Source: a virus
Reading direction: 5' to 3' (one strand)
IMG/VR virus record: IMGVR_UViG_3300042261_000897
Coordinates: 1 to 28,374 of that record
DNA length: 28,374 bases
This document shows positions 7,461-13,043 of this stretch, piece by piece. Position numbers and translations under genes: made by a program. The notes beneath the pieces were generated by a model. That model was given only the letters and a program-made list of their open reading frames with translations, searched no databases and had not been told where the DNA came from. The number at the start of each line of letters is the position of its first letter. Position 1 is the stretch's first letter.

Positions 7461-7777
7461 AAAGATCGAGTGAACGACTGATTGCCAAGCTCCGTATGAT
7501 GGGAATCAAAATCCCTGAAGGAGCGAAGTTCCGCAGACTATACCCAGGACATTGGCAACGGTCGTCCGGGCATTGGGTGTGGACCATCGAAGGGAATTTG
7601 TGCGACATCGGGTCGTGTGACACTGTGCGAGACTGCCTGCGCGCCGACCACTACGGGTTCCTTCCGAACGGAGAAATTGTCGCTGAGTTTAACAGGCCGA
7701 ACACCGTGGCTGTGCGGACTGGCGGCCCGTCGCGGGCCGACAGTACGCACCAGCCCGTGGTTGGAACTTTCGAGTGA
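7448..7777 (+). CDS. Cassette gene: hypothetical protein, 109 aa
   Basis: A protein of unknown function. The core (residues about 8-80) looks folded: a first helix ERLIAKLRMMGIKIP, then KFRRLYPGHWQRSSGHWVW and a segment with Cys at about 53, 57 and 61. The pattern suggests a small alpha/beta protein, perhaps an antitoxin or adaptor, but no family is recognised. The start has GGAGGT eight bases upstream and lies inside attC-like site 3, so the first two residues are encoded by that site. The tail from about residue 82 (NRPNTVAVRTGG...) is read-through of site 4. Confidence 0.6.
   Translation: MTVRQRSSERLIAKLRMMGIKIPEGAKFRRLYPGHWQRSSGHWVWTIEGNLCDIGSCDTVRDCLRADHYGFLPNGEIVAEFNRPNTVAVRTGGPSRADSTHQPVVGTFE
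7696..7766 (+). other. attC-like site 4
   Basis: Feet GCCGAAC (7696-7702) and GTTGGAA (7760-7766), paired with a bulged G. GGCTG/CAGCC (7708-7712, 7751-7755), TGCG/CGCA, ACT/AGT and CGGCCCG/CGGGCCG form a long hairpin with a three-base loop and several single unpaired bases on one side. The preceding gene reads through it. Confidence 0.6.
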
Positions 7778-7808
7778 CCGAAACGCAGATATTGGAAAGG
7801 AAATGACC

Positions 7809-8093
7809 ATGTACAAACTGACGATTGAGAAGATCGACCCGCAGACACAGATCGATGGCAAGCTCGTGTACCTGACAGAGCCGGAGGCCGCCATGCTGGT
7901 TGCTGCCGGGATCAAGGTGGAAGACCGGGACGGAGGCCGATCGTTCTCCGACCGCGACATCAAAGAGCGCCCGAAGCAGGCGCGCATCCCGATTCCTGAC
8001 TTCAGGCGCGTCGTCGAGACGAAAGTGTACGAGCAAGTGCTGGAAGACCTGGACATCGGCAAGATCATCAAGGCGGCCAATGGCATTCAGTAG
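7809..8093 (+). CDS. Cassette gene: hypothetical protein, 94 aa
   Basis: An unknown protein with an N-terminal beta hairpin (YKLTIEKIDPQTQIDGKLVYLT), a helix (EPEAAMLVAAGI), a charged loop and a C-terminal helix (KVYEQVLEDLDIGKIIKAA). The ATG at 7809 was preferred over 7803 because GGAAAGG lies eight bases before it. The TAG stop (8091-8093) is directly followed by the left foot of site 5, the usual arrangement at the end of an integron cassette. It could be a regulator or a substrate-binding small domain; nothing more can be said. Confidence 0.65.
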   Translation: MYKLTIEKIDPQTQIDGKLVYLTEPEAAMLVAAGIKVEDRDGGRSFSDRDIKERPKQARIPIPDFRRVVETKVYEQVLEDLDIGKIIKAANGIQ

Positions 8094-8152
8094 TTCCAAC
8101 GCTCCGGTTCTCGGGAGCGGTACCCCGCGTACCGAGCAACCGGTTGTTGGCA
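8094..8152 (+). other. attC-like site 5
   Basis: Feet TTCCAAC (8094-8100) and GTTGGCA (8146-8152). Spacers are GCT and TT. CCGGTT (8104-8109) pairs with AACCGG (8138-8143), with an extrahelical C at 8137. The end of the hairpin pairs either CTCGG/CCGAG or CGGTA/TACCG. The GTTGTTGG right end resembles sites described from Xanthomonas integrons. Confidence 0.7.
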
Positions 8153-8174
8153 CTTCCGAATCAGGAGATGGGCA

Positions 8175-8561
8175 ATGATAGACAGGGAAACCGAACTTGT
8201 GGACAACGGGCACCTTCAGGTGCGCCGCTTCTTCCGGCGCGGGAATCACAACCCTTTGATCTGCGACGACTGCCGGAAGACGCAACACTCCGATATCGTT
8301 CACATCGTCCCGCTGCGTCGGTACACGACGCGATGCGGAGATGATTCCTACACGTACTTCGGCGCACCGACTGAATCGTGGCTTTGCGAGAAATGCCGGT
8401 CGCACCGGGGAAGAAGAGACTGGGTAGCGCCCGTGTCTGAAGGCTCGCCTGAACTCACGGCGGCGCGGCAGCAACGCGAGGCGGCAGTTCCCGCCTCTTC
8501 TGCCAACGCCAGCGTCAGGGGCGGCGGAACGCCGTACCCTGCACGCGGTGTTGGAGATTGA
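8175..8561 (+). CDS. Cassette gene: zinc-ribbon-like protein
   Basis: A 128-residue protein with two Cys pairs, CDDC (about 30-33) and CEKC (about 71-74), with His and Cys residues between them (HIVPLRRYTTRC), which suggests a zinc-binding fold. The part after about residue 95 is Ala/Arg-rich, and the end reads through site 6 (SANASVRGGGTPYPARG), so the functional protein is probably about 105 residues. The ATG has AGGAGATGGG upstream and follows the GTT of site 5 by 29 bases. Function unknown; binding to DNA, RNA or a host protein is possible. Confidence 0.6.
   Translation: MIDRETELVDNGHLQVRRFFRRGNHNPLICDDCRKTQHSDIVHIVPLRRYTTRCGDDSYTYFGAPTESWLCEKCRSHRGRRDWVAPVSEGSPELTAARQQREAAVPASSANASVRGGGTPYPARGVGD
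8501..8556 (+). other. attC-like site 6
   Basis: Feet TGCCAAC (8501-8507) and GTTGGAG (8550-8556) with CCAAC/GTTGG paired. GCG/CGC, AGGG/CCCT and CGGCG/CGCCG follow with unpaired TC/GCA, an extrahelical G opposite TA, and a GAA loop. This small, compact site shows the one-sided unpaired bases expected of attC. Confidence 0.65.
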
Positions 8562-8708
8562 TATCAACATGAGAACCACACGGGCCAGATCCGAGAAGCG
8601 AAACGGGAACGCTGCCGACGGGCGGAGTGACCGGAAGAACGTAAGGGCCGGCCAAAGTACACGGCGGCTAACCGCGCCCGTGTGGTTCTCTCCAATGCCT
8701 TGTTGGAG
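8562..8708 (+). other. attC-like site 7, long structured element, no clear gene
   Basis: Feet TATCAAC (8562-8568) and GTTGGAG (8702-8708). A perfect 15-bp stem GAGAACCACACGGGC (8571-8585) / GCCCGTGTGGTTCTC (8676-8690) closes a loop of about 90 bases. A 48-codon frame from 8569 runs through it but is Arg-rich and lies in the stem, so I do not call it a gene. The unit could be a gene-less cassette, a small structured RNA or a tiny inverted-repeat element. From 8709 to 8751 there is only a short leader: a CCCGG/CCGGG hairpin and the GGAAAGGAAG ribosome binding site of the next gene. Confidence 0.5.
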
Positions 8709-8751
8709 GTCTTAATTTCCCGGATGAACCGGGGGAAAGGAAGAGTGAAGT

Positions 8752-9051
8752 ATGGCAGCAGGAGGAGATCCGTGGGCGCACCGCAGCGAAGGAATGCGTT
8801 GCAAGTCGTGTATGTGGTTTGTGCAGAAGGCGACCGTGGCCAAGCCGGGAGAACCGGAGACCGGGCGCGGGGCGCTGGGCCGTTGCCGGCGGCACGCTCC
8901 GACGATGAACGGCTACCCGGCGACGTTCGAGTCGGACTGGTGCGGCGACCACAAGCTCGATGAGAAAGGGCATAGCATCACCGGAGGGGCAGAGGCGCGA
9001 TTCCTCTGTCCCTCCAACGCCCGGCTTGACCGGCAGGAGGAAGCGCGATGA
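8752..9051 (+). CDS. Cassette gene: Cys-rich small protein
   Basis: A 99-residue protein with Cys residues in CKSC (about 17-20), LGRCRRHAPTM (Cys about 44) and DWCGDHK (Cys about 62). This spacing, with the motif GRCRRHAPT followed by a DWCG turn, recurs in small hypothetical proteins of phages and environmental genomes and suggests a compact zinc or disulfide knot. Function is unknown. GGAAAGGAAG lies about ten bases before the ATG. The final 14 codons run into the left arm of site 8. Confidence 0.7.
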   Translation: MAAGGDPWAHRSEGMRCKSCMWFVQKATVAKPGEPETGRGALGRCRRHAPTMNGYPATFESDWCGDHKLDEKGHSITGGAEARFLCPSNARLDRQEEAR

Positions 9052-9118
9052 AGACGACAGCAAAACAGAGAAAGCCTCGCCGCGCTTCCTCCTGTACGAG
9101 TCCAAGCCGTTGTTCGGT
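9012..9118 (+). other. attC-like site 8, containing a start codon
   Basis: Feet CTCCAAC (9012-9018) and GTTCGGT (9112-9118), with one extra C on the right. Spacers are GCCC and GTT. GGCTTG (9023-9028) pairs with CAAGCC (9103-9108), with an extrahelical C, then a perfect 14-bp stem CAGGAGGAAGCGCG (9034-9047) / CGCGCTTCCTCCTG (9081-9094). The AGGAGG ribosome binding site is in the left arm and the ATG at 9048 opens the loop. Confidence 0.7.
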
Positions 9119-9371
9119 TTCCTTCCATCCCGACGTGTGGCGCTTCGTCGCGGCGTGCGTCGAATCATGGGCCGCGATGAGCCGCGTCCTCGACAAGGCG
9201 GGGCGGCCTGAACCGGACGCGCATCGGTTCGCCCTGGACATGGCGGACTGGACTGCGGGCGAGATTCGCAAGGCGGCCGATAAACCGAACGCTGGCCTTC
9301 ACCGGACCGAACCCGCCGCGGGTTCGGGTACGGTGCGAGGCTTGGTTCGACCTTCCGGGGTTTCCGAATGA
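9048..9371 (+). CDS. Cassette gene: hypothetical helical protein
   Basis: A 107-residue protein of unknown function. Residues 24-78 form the folded part (FHPDVWRFVAACVESWAA, then HRFALDMADWTAGEIRKAA), a two- to three-helix domain. The first 22 residues are encoded by attC-like site 8 and are basic and low in complexity; the last 25 (NAGLHRTEPAAGSGTVRG...) are read-through of site 9. The ATG has AGGAGG upstream, but in a stem that would hide it if folded in RNA. The gene shows most plainly how a cassette protein here is framed by site-encoded ends. Confidence 0.55.
   Translation: MKTTAKQRKPRRASSCTSPSRCSVSFHPDVWRFVAACVESWAAMSRVLDKAGRPEPDAHRFALDMADWTAGEIRKAADKPNAGLHRTEPAAGSGTVRGLVRPSGVSE
9284..9351 (+). 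other. attC-like site 9
   Basis: Feet ACCGAAC (9284-9290) and GTTCGAC (9345-9351), with CGAAC/GTTCG paired. Spacers are GCTG and TTG. GCCT/AGGC, ACCG/CGGT and ACCGAACCCG (9306-9315) / CGGGTTCGGGT (9319-9329) stack up with unpaired single bases and a CCG loop. The Dam gene begins 17 bases after it. Confidence 0.7.
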
Positions 9372-9880
9372 GCATGAGCGGACACCAAAGCGCACGGATG
9401 AAGTCTGACACTTGGCTGACCCCGCCAGAGATCCTGCGGGCGCTGGGCGCGTTCGACCTCGACCCGTGTTGCCCACCCGCGATGCCGTGGCGCACGGCGC
9501 GTCGGATGATCTGCCGGCCTCATGACGGCCTCCGCGCAACGTGGCGCGGCCGGGTGTGGCTGAATCCGCCGTTCGGGAACAAGGCCGCCGCGTGGCTGGC
9601 GAAGCTGGCCGACCACGGCAACGGGATCGCGCTTATCCCGGCGCGGACGGAAACGCGGATGTTCTACGCGAGCGTGTGGCCCAAAGCAGCCGCCGTGTTG
9701 TTCCTGCGCGGCAGGCCGCACTTTCACCGTGCCGATGGGACGCGGGCAGCGGCAAACAGCGGCGCACCGATTGCGCTGGTGGCCTACGGCGAGGACAACG
9801 CGCGCATCCTCGCGGGCTGTGGGCTGGGCGTGTGCGTGCATTGGTCGAACAACAGAATAACCGAAAACGGCAAGGGCTGA
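9368..9880 (+). CDS. dam: Dam-type DNA N6-adenine methyltransferase (phage family)
   Basis: A 170-residue methyltransferase of the small phage Dam family. It transfers a methyl group from S-adenosylmethionine to adenine in DNA, often to protect phage DNA from restriction. TWLTPPEILRALGAFDLDPC (15-34) is the family's N-terminal signature. NPPF (66-69) is the catalytic motif in place of DPPY. GIALIPARTETRMF and VLFLRGRPHF match the following conserved strands. Length is normal for the family. It directly follows attC-like site 9, so it could be the last cassette, but no site follows it; it may instead be the first backbone gene after the array. Its start overlaps the upstream stop. Confidence 0.9.
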   Translation: MSMSGHQSARMKSDTWLTPPEILRALGAFDLDPCCPPAMPWRTARRMICRPHDGLRATWRGRVWLNPPFGNKAAAWLAKLADHGNGIALIPARTETRMFYASVWPKAAAVLFLRGRPHFHRADGTRAAANSGAPIALVAYGEDNARILAGCGLGVCVHWSNNRITENGKG

Positions 9881-9881
9881 C

Positions 9882-10169
9882 ATGTACCGTAAATCCATCA
9901 CGCGCAAGAACTACGAACGCAAGGTTGCTCGGTGCGCATCCATGAGGGCTGCCAAGGAACGGAAACGACTCGAGCAGGCCGTCGAGCTGGCGCCGTCGGG
10001 ATGGATCCGCACCGGAGGATGTCTCGGCAAGCACTTCGTCGAGCTCCAGGCCTACCCCGATGGCAAACACCTCGCCGTGATCGTGGATGGGAAGCACCGC
10101 CAGGCGCGGACTATACGCGGAATCGGGAAATGCATATCAGCCATGATCGCCAGGAAGACCCTCCAATGA
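9882..10169 (+). CDS. Conserved small phage protein before terminase
   Basis: A 95-residue basic protein. The N-terminus (SITRKNYERKVARCASMRAAKERKRLEQ) is a long charged helix that recurs in small hypothetical proteins of GC-rich phages. A short beta-rich part follows (HFVELQAYPDGKHLAVIVDG). Function unknown; its basic helix and position suggest DNA binding linked to packaging. The stop overlaps the terminase start (ATGA). No strong ribosome binding site is seen before the ATG, one base after the dam stop, so coupling is likely. Confidence 0.65.
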   Translation: MYRKSITRKNYERKVARCASMRAAKERKRLEQAVELAPSGWIRTGGCLGKHFVELQAYPDGKHLAVIVDGKHRQARTIRGIGKCISAMIARKTLQ

Positions 10170-12256
10170 GTTTACGAACGCACCCCATTCTGCCAGCGCC
10201 CACGATGCAGGACATCATCGCGGAAACGCGGATCCATGGCGGCACCCAGGAACAGGCGCTGTCCCGCCTACTGAAGATGCGCCAGGCTGCCATCGAGGCC
10301 GAAATCGCCGACCCACTCCGGTGCGGTTGGGAACCGCCCATATGGATCGTGTGCGATTGCCTCATCGACTGGCCCTGGGTCAGCCAGCCCATGTCGCATG
10401 TCATCCAGGAGCGCTTCGGATGCGATTGGGAAACGTTCAAGGCCCGCATGCGCCAGGACCTCGGCTTCAAGCGCCCCGTGAAGATGCTGCTGATCATGGG
10501 CGGAAACCGCTCCGGGAAATCCGAGTACGCGGCCAAGCGCGGAATGACCATGGCGGCGAACAAGGAAAACGCGAACATCTACCCGATGCACATGTCCAAC
10601 CCGCGCAGCGTGCGGGACCAGCAACCGCTGTTCTGGAAGTACATGCCGCCGGAGTGGAGGATCCAGCAGGCGACGGAAACGACCTACATCAAGTTCAAGC
10701 AGAAGACCGGATTTTCCGAGGGATCGTTCATTTCCCCCATCGGCAGCGAGTGCGCGTTCCTGAACTACATGCAGGACCGCGACACCGCGCTGGAAGGGCT
10801 GGAGGCGGACCTGGTACTACCCGACGAGCTGATCCCGCCGGACTGGATCGAGACCCTGGCCTTCCGCCTGGCGACCCGCGCAGGCCTCGGGATCATCACG
10901 TTTACCCCGGTCAACGGCTACACCCCCAGCGTCAAGATTTTCTGCGACGGCGCGGCCGTGGCGCGGGAATCCATCGCCTACCTGCTGCCGACCGATGGCG
11001 GGGACCGCGACGAGGCGGCGGCTCTGGGGCTGACTCCAGCGGAATACCATGACCTGCTGGCCGCCGAGGCCAACAAGCAGCCGTCCGCCGTGCCGGCCAG
11101 CCGGCCGGCGGATTGCCTTGACTGGGTAAAGCAGAAAGCAGAAAGCGGAGAGCAGAAAGCTGAACGCGTAGGGAGAACATTCGAGAACGTTCCGCGCGTG
11201 TTGCGGTGCGTTGACGAGAACAAGGCGGTGGTCTTCTTCCACTCCAGCGACAACCCCTACGGAAACCCGAAGGAAGTCATTTCGCAGTTGCGCGCCAAGG
11301 GCGCGGGATGGATCCGTGAACGCTTCTACGGCAAGACGGACAAGACCATCAGCAGCATGTTCCCGAAGTTCAACCGCAAGGTCCACGTGATCGACCCCAG
11401 CGACATCCCGGCGGCGAGCGAAGGGCTGAACTTCATGATTTGCGACCCGGCGAGCAACCGCAATTTCTGCATGGGATGGTTCCGCCTGGTGCGCCCGCGC
11501 AAGGTGTACTTCTACCGCGAATGGCCCGGACCCTACCCCATCCCGGGGATCGGCGTGCCCGGCCCCTGGGCGATCCCCAGCTGCAAGCGCGAGGGGCTGA
11601 ACGATGGCGCCCGCGGCGAGGGCCAGGGGCCGTTCGGATTCGGCCTGCTCCGCTACAAGTTCGAAATCGCGCGCCTGGAGGGGTGGAAGGATTGGCGCGA
11701 CTGGGCGGCCGCGAACGCGGGCGAGGACGCGGTCCCGGATGACGAGGATATCGAGGCCTGGGAGGAATCCCGCGATGACGCCGAGATCATCGAGGCCCGC
11801 CTGATCGACAGCCGCGCCGCCACCGCCCCGCGCGTGGAAAACGACCGGCCCGTGACGCTCCAGACGGACTTCGACGAGATCGGGCTGTACTTCGACCTCA
11901 CCCCCGGCAGCGACATCAACGAGGGCGTCAGCCGTATCAATTCGGCGCTGGACTACGACGGCAACGCGGACCAGACCTTCTTCAACTCGCCCGATTTCTA
12001 CGTCAGCAGCGCCTGCCCGAACGCGATCTATGCACTCGAGACCTGGCTGAACGTGGACGGCGAGAAGGGCGCCAGCAAGGACATCGTGGACCTCATGCGC
12101 TACTTCTTCACGGCGGGATTCGAGTACGAGGAACAAGGCGCGTACCCGATCCGGGGCGGCACCAGCTACGGCGCGCGCCGGCACCGGACGCGACCGGACG
12201 GCCATTTCCTGGCGCGACGCGGCTTGAAGCTGCCGCCAGCGGTTTTGCAACGATAA
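10166..12256 (+). CDS. terL: Terminase large subunit
   Basis: A 696-residue DNA-packaging motor. The ATPase domain has Walker A GGNRSGKS (112-119) and Walker B DLVLPDE (215-221; catalytic Glu 221). The nuclease (RNase H-like) domain starts with FMICDP (Asp 427 is a likely metal ligand), with further acids downstream. It powers DNA entry into the prohead through the portal and cuts the concatemer. The protein is longer than most large terminases (about 450-600), with an insert at about 540-610 rich in acidic residues. A run of heptanucleotide repeats (11130-11164) codes for the hydrophilic stretch KQKAESGEQKAE. The ATG at 10166 overlaps the previous stop. Confidence 0.9.
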   Translation: MSLRTHPILPAPTMQDIIAETRIHGGTQEQALSRLLKMRQAAIEAEIADPLRCGWEPPIWIVCDCLIDWPWVSQPMSHVIQERFGCDWETFKARMRQDLGFKRPVKMLLIMGGNRSGKSEYAAKRGMTMAANKENANIYPMHMSNPRSVRDQQPLFWKYMPPEWRIQQATETTYIKFKQKTGFSEGSFISPIGSECAFLNYMQDRDTALEGLEADLVLPDELIPPDWIETLAFRLATRAGLGIITFTPVNGYTPSVKIFCDGAAVARESIAYLLPTDGGDRDEAAALGLTPAEYHDLLAAEANKQPSAVPASRPADCLDWVKQKAESGEQKAERVGRTFENVPRVLRCVDENKAVVFFHSSDNPYGNPKEVISQLRAKGAGWIRERFYGKTDKTISSMFPKFNRKVHVIDPSDIPAASEGLNFMICDPASNRNFCMGWFRLVRPRKVYFYREWPGPYPIPGIGVPGPWAIPSCKREGLNDGARGEGQGPFGFGLLRYKFEIARLEGWKDWRDWAAANAGEDAVPDDEDIEAWEESRDDAEIIEARLIDSRAATAPRVENDRPVTLQTDFDEIGLYFDLTPGSDINEGVSRINSALDYDGNADQTFFNSPDFYVSSACPNAIYALETWLNVDGEKGASKDIVDLMRYFFTAGFEYEEQGAYPIRGGTSYGARRHRTRPDGHFLARRGLKLPPAVLQR
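11130..11164 (+). repeat. Five 7-base repeats within terL
   Basis: Five consecutive heptamers read AGCAGAA, AGCAGAA, AGCGGAG, AGCAGAA and AGCTGAA. Since seven is not a multiple of three the repeat is not built on codons. It lies between the ATPase and nuclease domains, in a hydrophilic linker that tolerates insertion. Confidence 0.6.
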
Positions 12257-12278
12257 CCAAAGCACGAAAGGACGAACG

Positions 12279-12470
12279 ATGACGGAAGCATTGCTGATCA
12301 GGCGCGGCGAAATCCTGAGGCTGGAAATCAATGGAACCCCGGCTGGGATAACCGAGCGCATGGTTCGGGAGGCGATCAAACGGCGCAAACTGAAACCCCA
12401 TCCCATTCCCGGCCGCGTGCGCCGCGTCTACCTCCGCGAGCACGTGCTAGACGTTTTCGGGCTGAATTGA
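12279..12470 (+). CDS. Small HTH DNA-binding protein
   Basis: A 63-residue protein. ITERMVREAIKRRKLKP, followed by RVRRVYLREHVLDVFGL, follows the HTH_17 excisionase-like plan: a helix-turn-helix with a basic wing and final helix. It probably binds DNA; sitting directly after the large terminase it may help packaging or act as a late regulator. GAAAGGACG precedes the ATG. It is distinct from the related HTH protein at 1026. Confidence 0.6.
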   Translation: MTEALLIRRGEILRLEINGTPAGITERMVREAIKRRKLKPHPIPGRVRRVYLREHVLDVFGLN

Positions 12471-12493
12471 AACCAAAACAACAGGAGAACAAC

Positions 12494-12817
12494 ATGCACG
12501 GACTATGGAAAATGCTGGGCCGACTCGGGCGGCGGAAACTCGAACAGGAAATCATGGTGCGGATCCCGGAACTGTCAAAGGACAAGCTCCTGGAGGGAAT
12601 GGCCGTGGACCCGGAGAACCCGCTTTTGGTGAGCATCATGCATGTGCTGAAGGGCATGGAGGAAATTGCCAAGGAAAACGTGAGCGTCGCCCGGCAGGAC
12701 CCTCACGAAAAGGCCCATTATGGCGGCGCCATCGCAGCCCTGGGCGAGGCCCAGGAGCGCATCGCCGACCTCGTGGTGCAGGCGAACAAGCGCAAGCGGG
12801 GCGAGGGCGACGCCTGA
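12494..12817 (+). CDS. Hypothetical helical protein, 107 aa
   Basis: A charged, mostly helical protein of unknown function (LGRRKLEQEIMVRIPELSKD, then LVSIMHVLKGMEEIAKENV, then an Ala/Glu helix). Its position between terminase and scaffold, and the coiled look of its C-terminal helix, suggest a head-assembly or packaging accessory. The ATG at 12494 follows ACAGGAGAAC, an ideal ribosome binding site; the frame extends upstream to a TTG at 12467 without support. A terminator hairpin follows the gene. Confidence 0.6.
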   Translation: MHGLWKMLGRLGRRKLEQEIMVRIPELSKDKLLEGMAVDPENPLLVSIMHVLKGMEEIAKENVSVARQDPHEKAHYGGAIAALGEAQERIADLVVQANKRKRGEGDA

Positions 12818-12850
12818 CCAGAAACCTTTGCGGAATGCCGGGAATTGACG

Positions 12851-12882
12851 ACGGGCGGGAGCAATCCCGCCCGTTTCGCTTT
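12851..12882 (+). terminator. Rho-independent-like terminator
   Basis: A perfect 10-bp GC-rich stem (ACGGGCGGGA / TCCCGCCCGT) with a GCAA loop is followed by TTCGCTTT. It ends the terminase transcription unit before the scaffold and capsid genes. The T-tract is imperfect, so partial read-through is likely. Confidence 0.65.
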
Positions 12883-12904
12883 CCAGATGACGAGGGCATT
12901 TTAA

Positions 12905-13043
12905 GGGACGCTCCGGGACAGTCCGGGACGTTCCGGGACACGCCACGCAAAAGGTATTGCCGCGGGAACACGGAAGCGCGATTACGTGACCAGAAACGCG
13001 AACGTGGCGCAAATCCACGGCAATACCTGACATGAGGTTAAAC
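12905..13043 (+). promoter_or_regulatory. Structured leader of the scaffold-capsid operon
   Basis: Four 10-base repeats of the form GGGAC..(T/G)CC lie back to back at 12905-12944, so each unit faces the same side of the helix. After them, GCCACG (12942-12947) can pair with CGTGGC (13003-13008), and AGGTATTGCCG (12952-12962) with CGGCAATACCT (13018-13028). The order of the arms is that of a pseudoknot, and the last arm ends just before the GAGG ribosome binding site for 13044. It may be an operator block plus an RNA element that controls capsid gene expression. No -10/-35 pair is convincing. Confidence 0.5.

Larger units (their letters stand above)
6752..9351 (+). mobile_element. Putative integron gene-cassette array without integrase
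   Basis: Nine imperfect hairpins, all in the same orientation, each lie at the end of a short gene. Each has AAC at its left foot and GTT at its right foot; the foot pairs are variants of CC(G)AAC and GTT(C)GG. Measured between the G^TT points (6835, 7132, 7454, 7760, 8146, 8550, 8702, 9112, 9345) the units are 152-410 bases long, typical of integron cassettes. Each unit has one or no gene, with its own ribosome binding site, in the orientation expected (gene, then attC). No integron integrase or attI is in the window. Shared function of the cargo is not evident; three proteins are Cys-rich. It sits between the replication and packaging modules of the phage. Confidence 0.7.

Noticed and set aside
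8569-8715. 48-codon frame in site 7
   Set aside because: It is encoded by a perfect inverted repeat and is Arg/Thr-rich; no ribosome binding site precedes it.
6752-9351. The hairpins as ordinary Rho-independent terminators
   Set aside because: They lack T-tracts, share foot sequences with AAC/GTT, have one-sided bulges, and contain start codons or coding sequence; terminators after every small gene in a phage operon are also unlikely.
6500-9880. Integron integrase or attI in the window
   Set aside because: No tyrosine recombinase gene is present in any frame I examined, and no attI-like stretch was found before 6752.
9881-9960. A tenth attC-like site after the Dam gene
   Set aside because: There are AAC and GTT trinucleotides, but I could not pair stems between them.
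10817-12406. 529-codon frame on the minus strand
   Set aside because: It mirrors the terminase gene, whose motifs are clear on the + strand; high GC at third positions creates such antisense frames.
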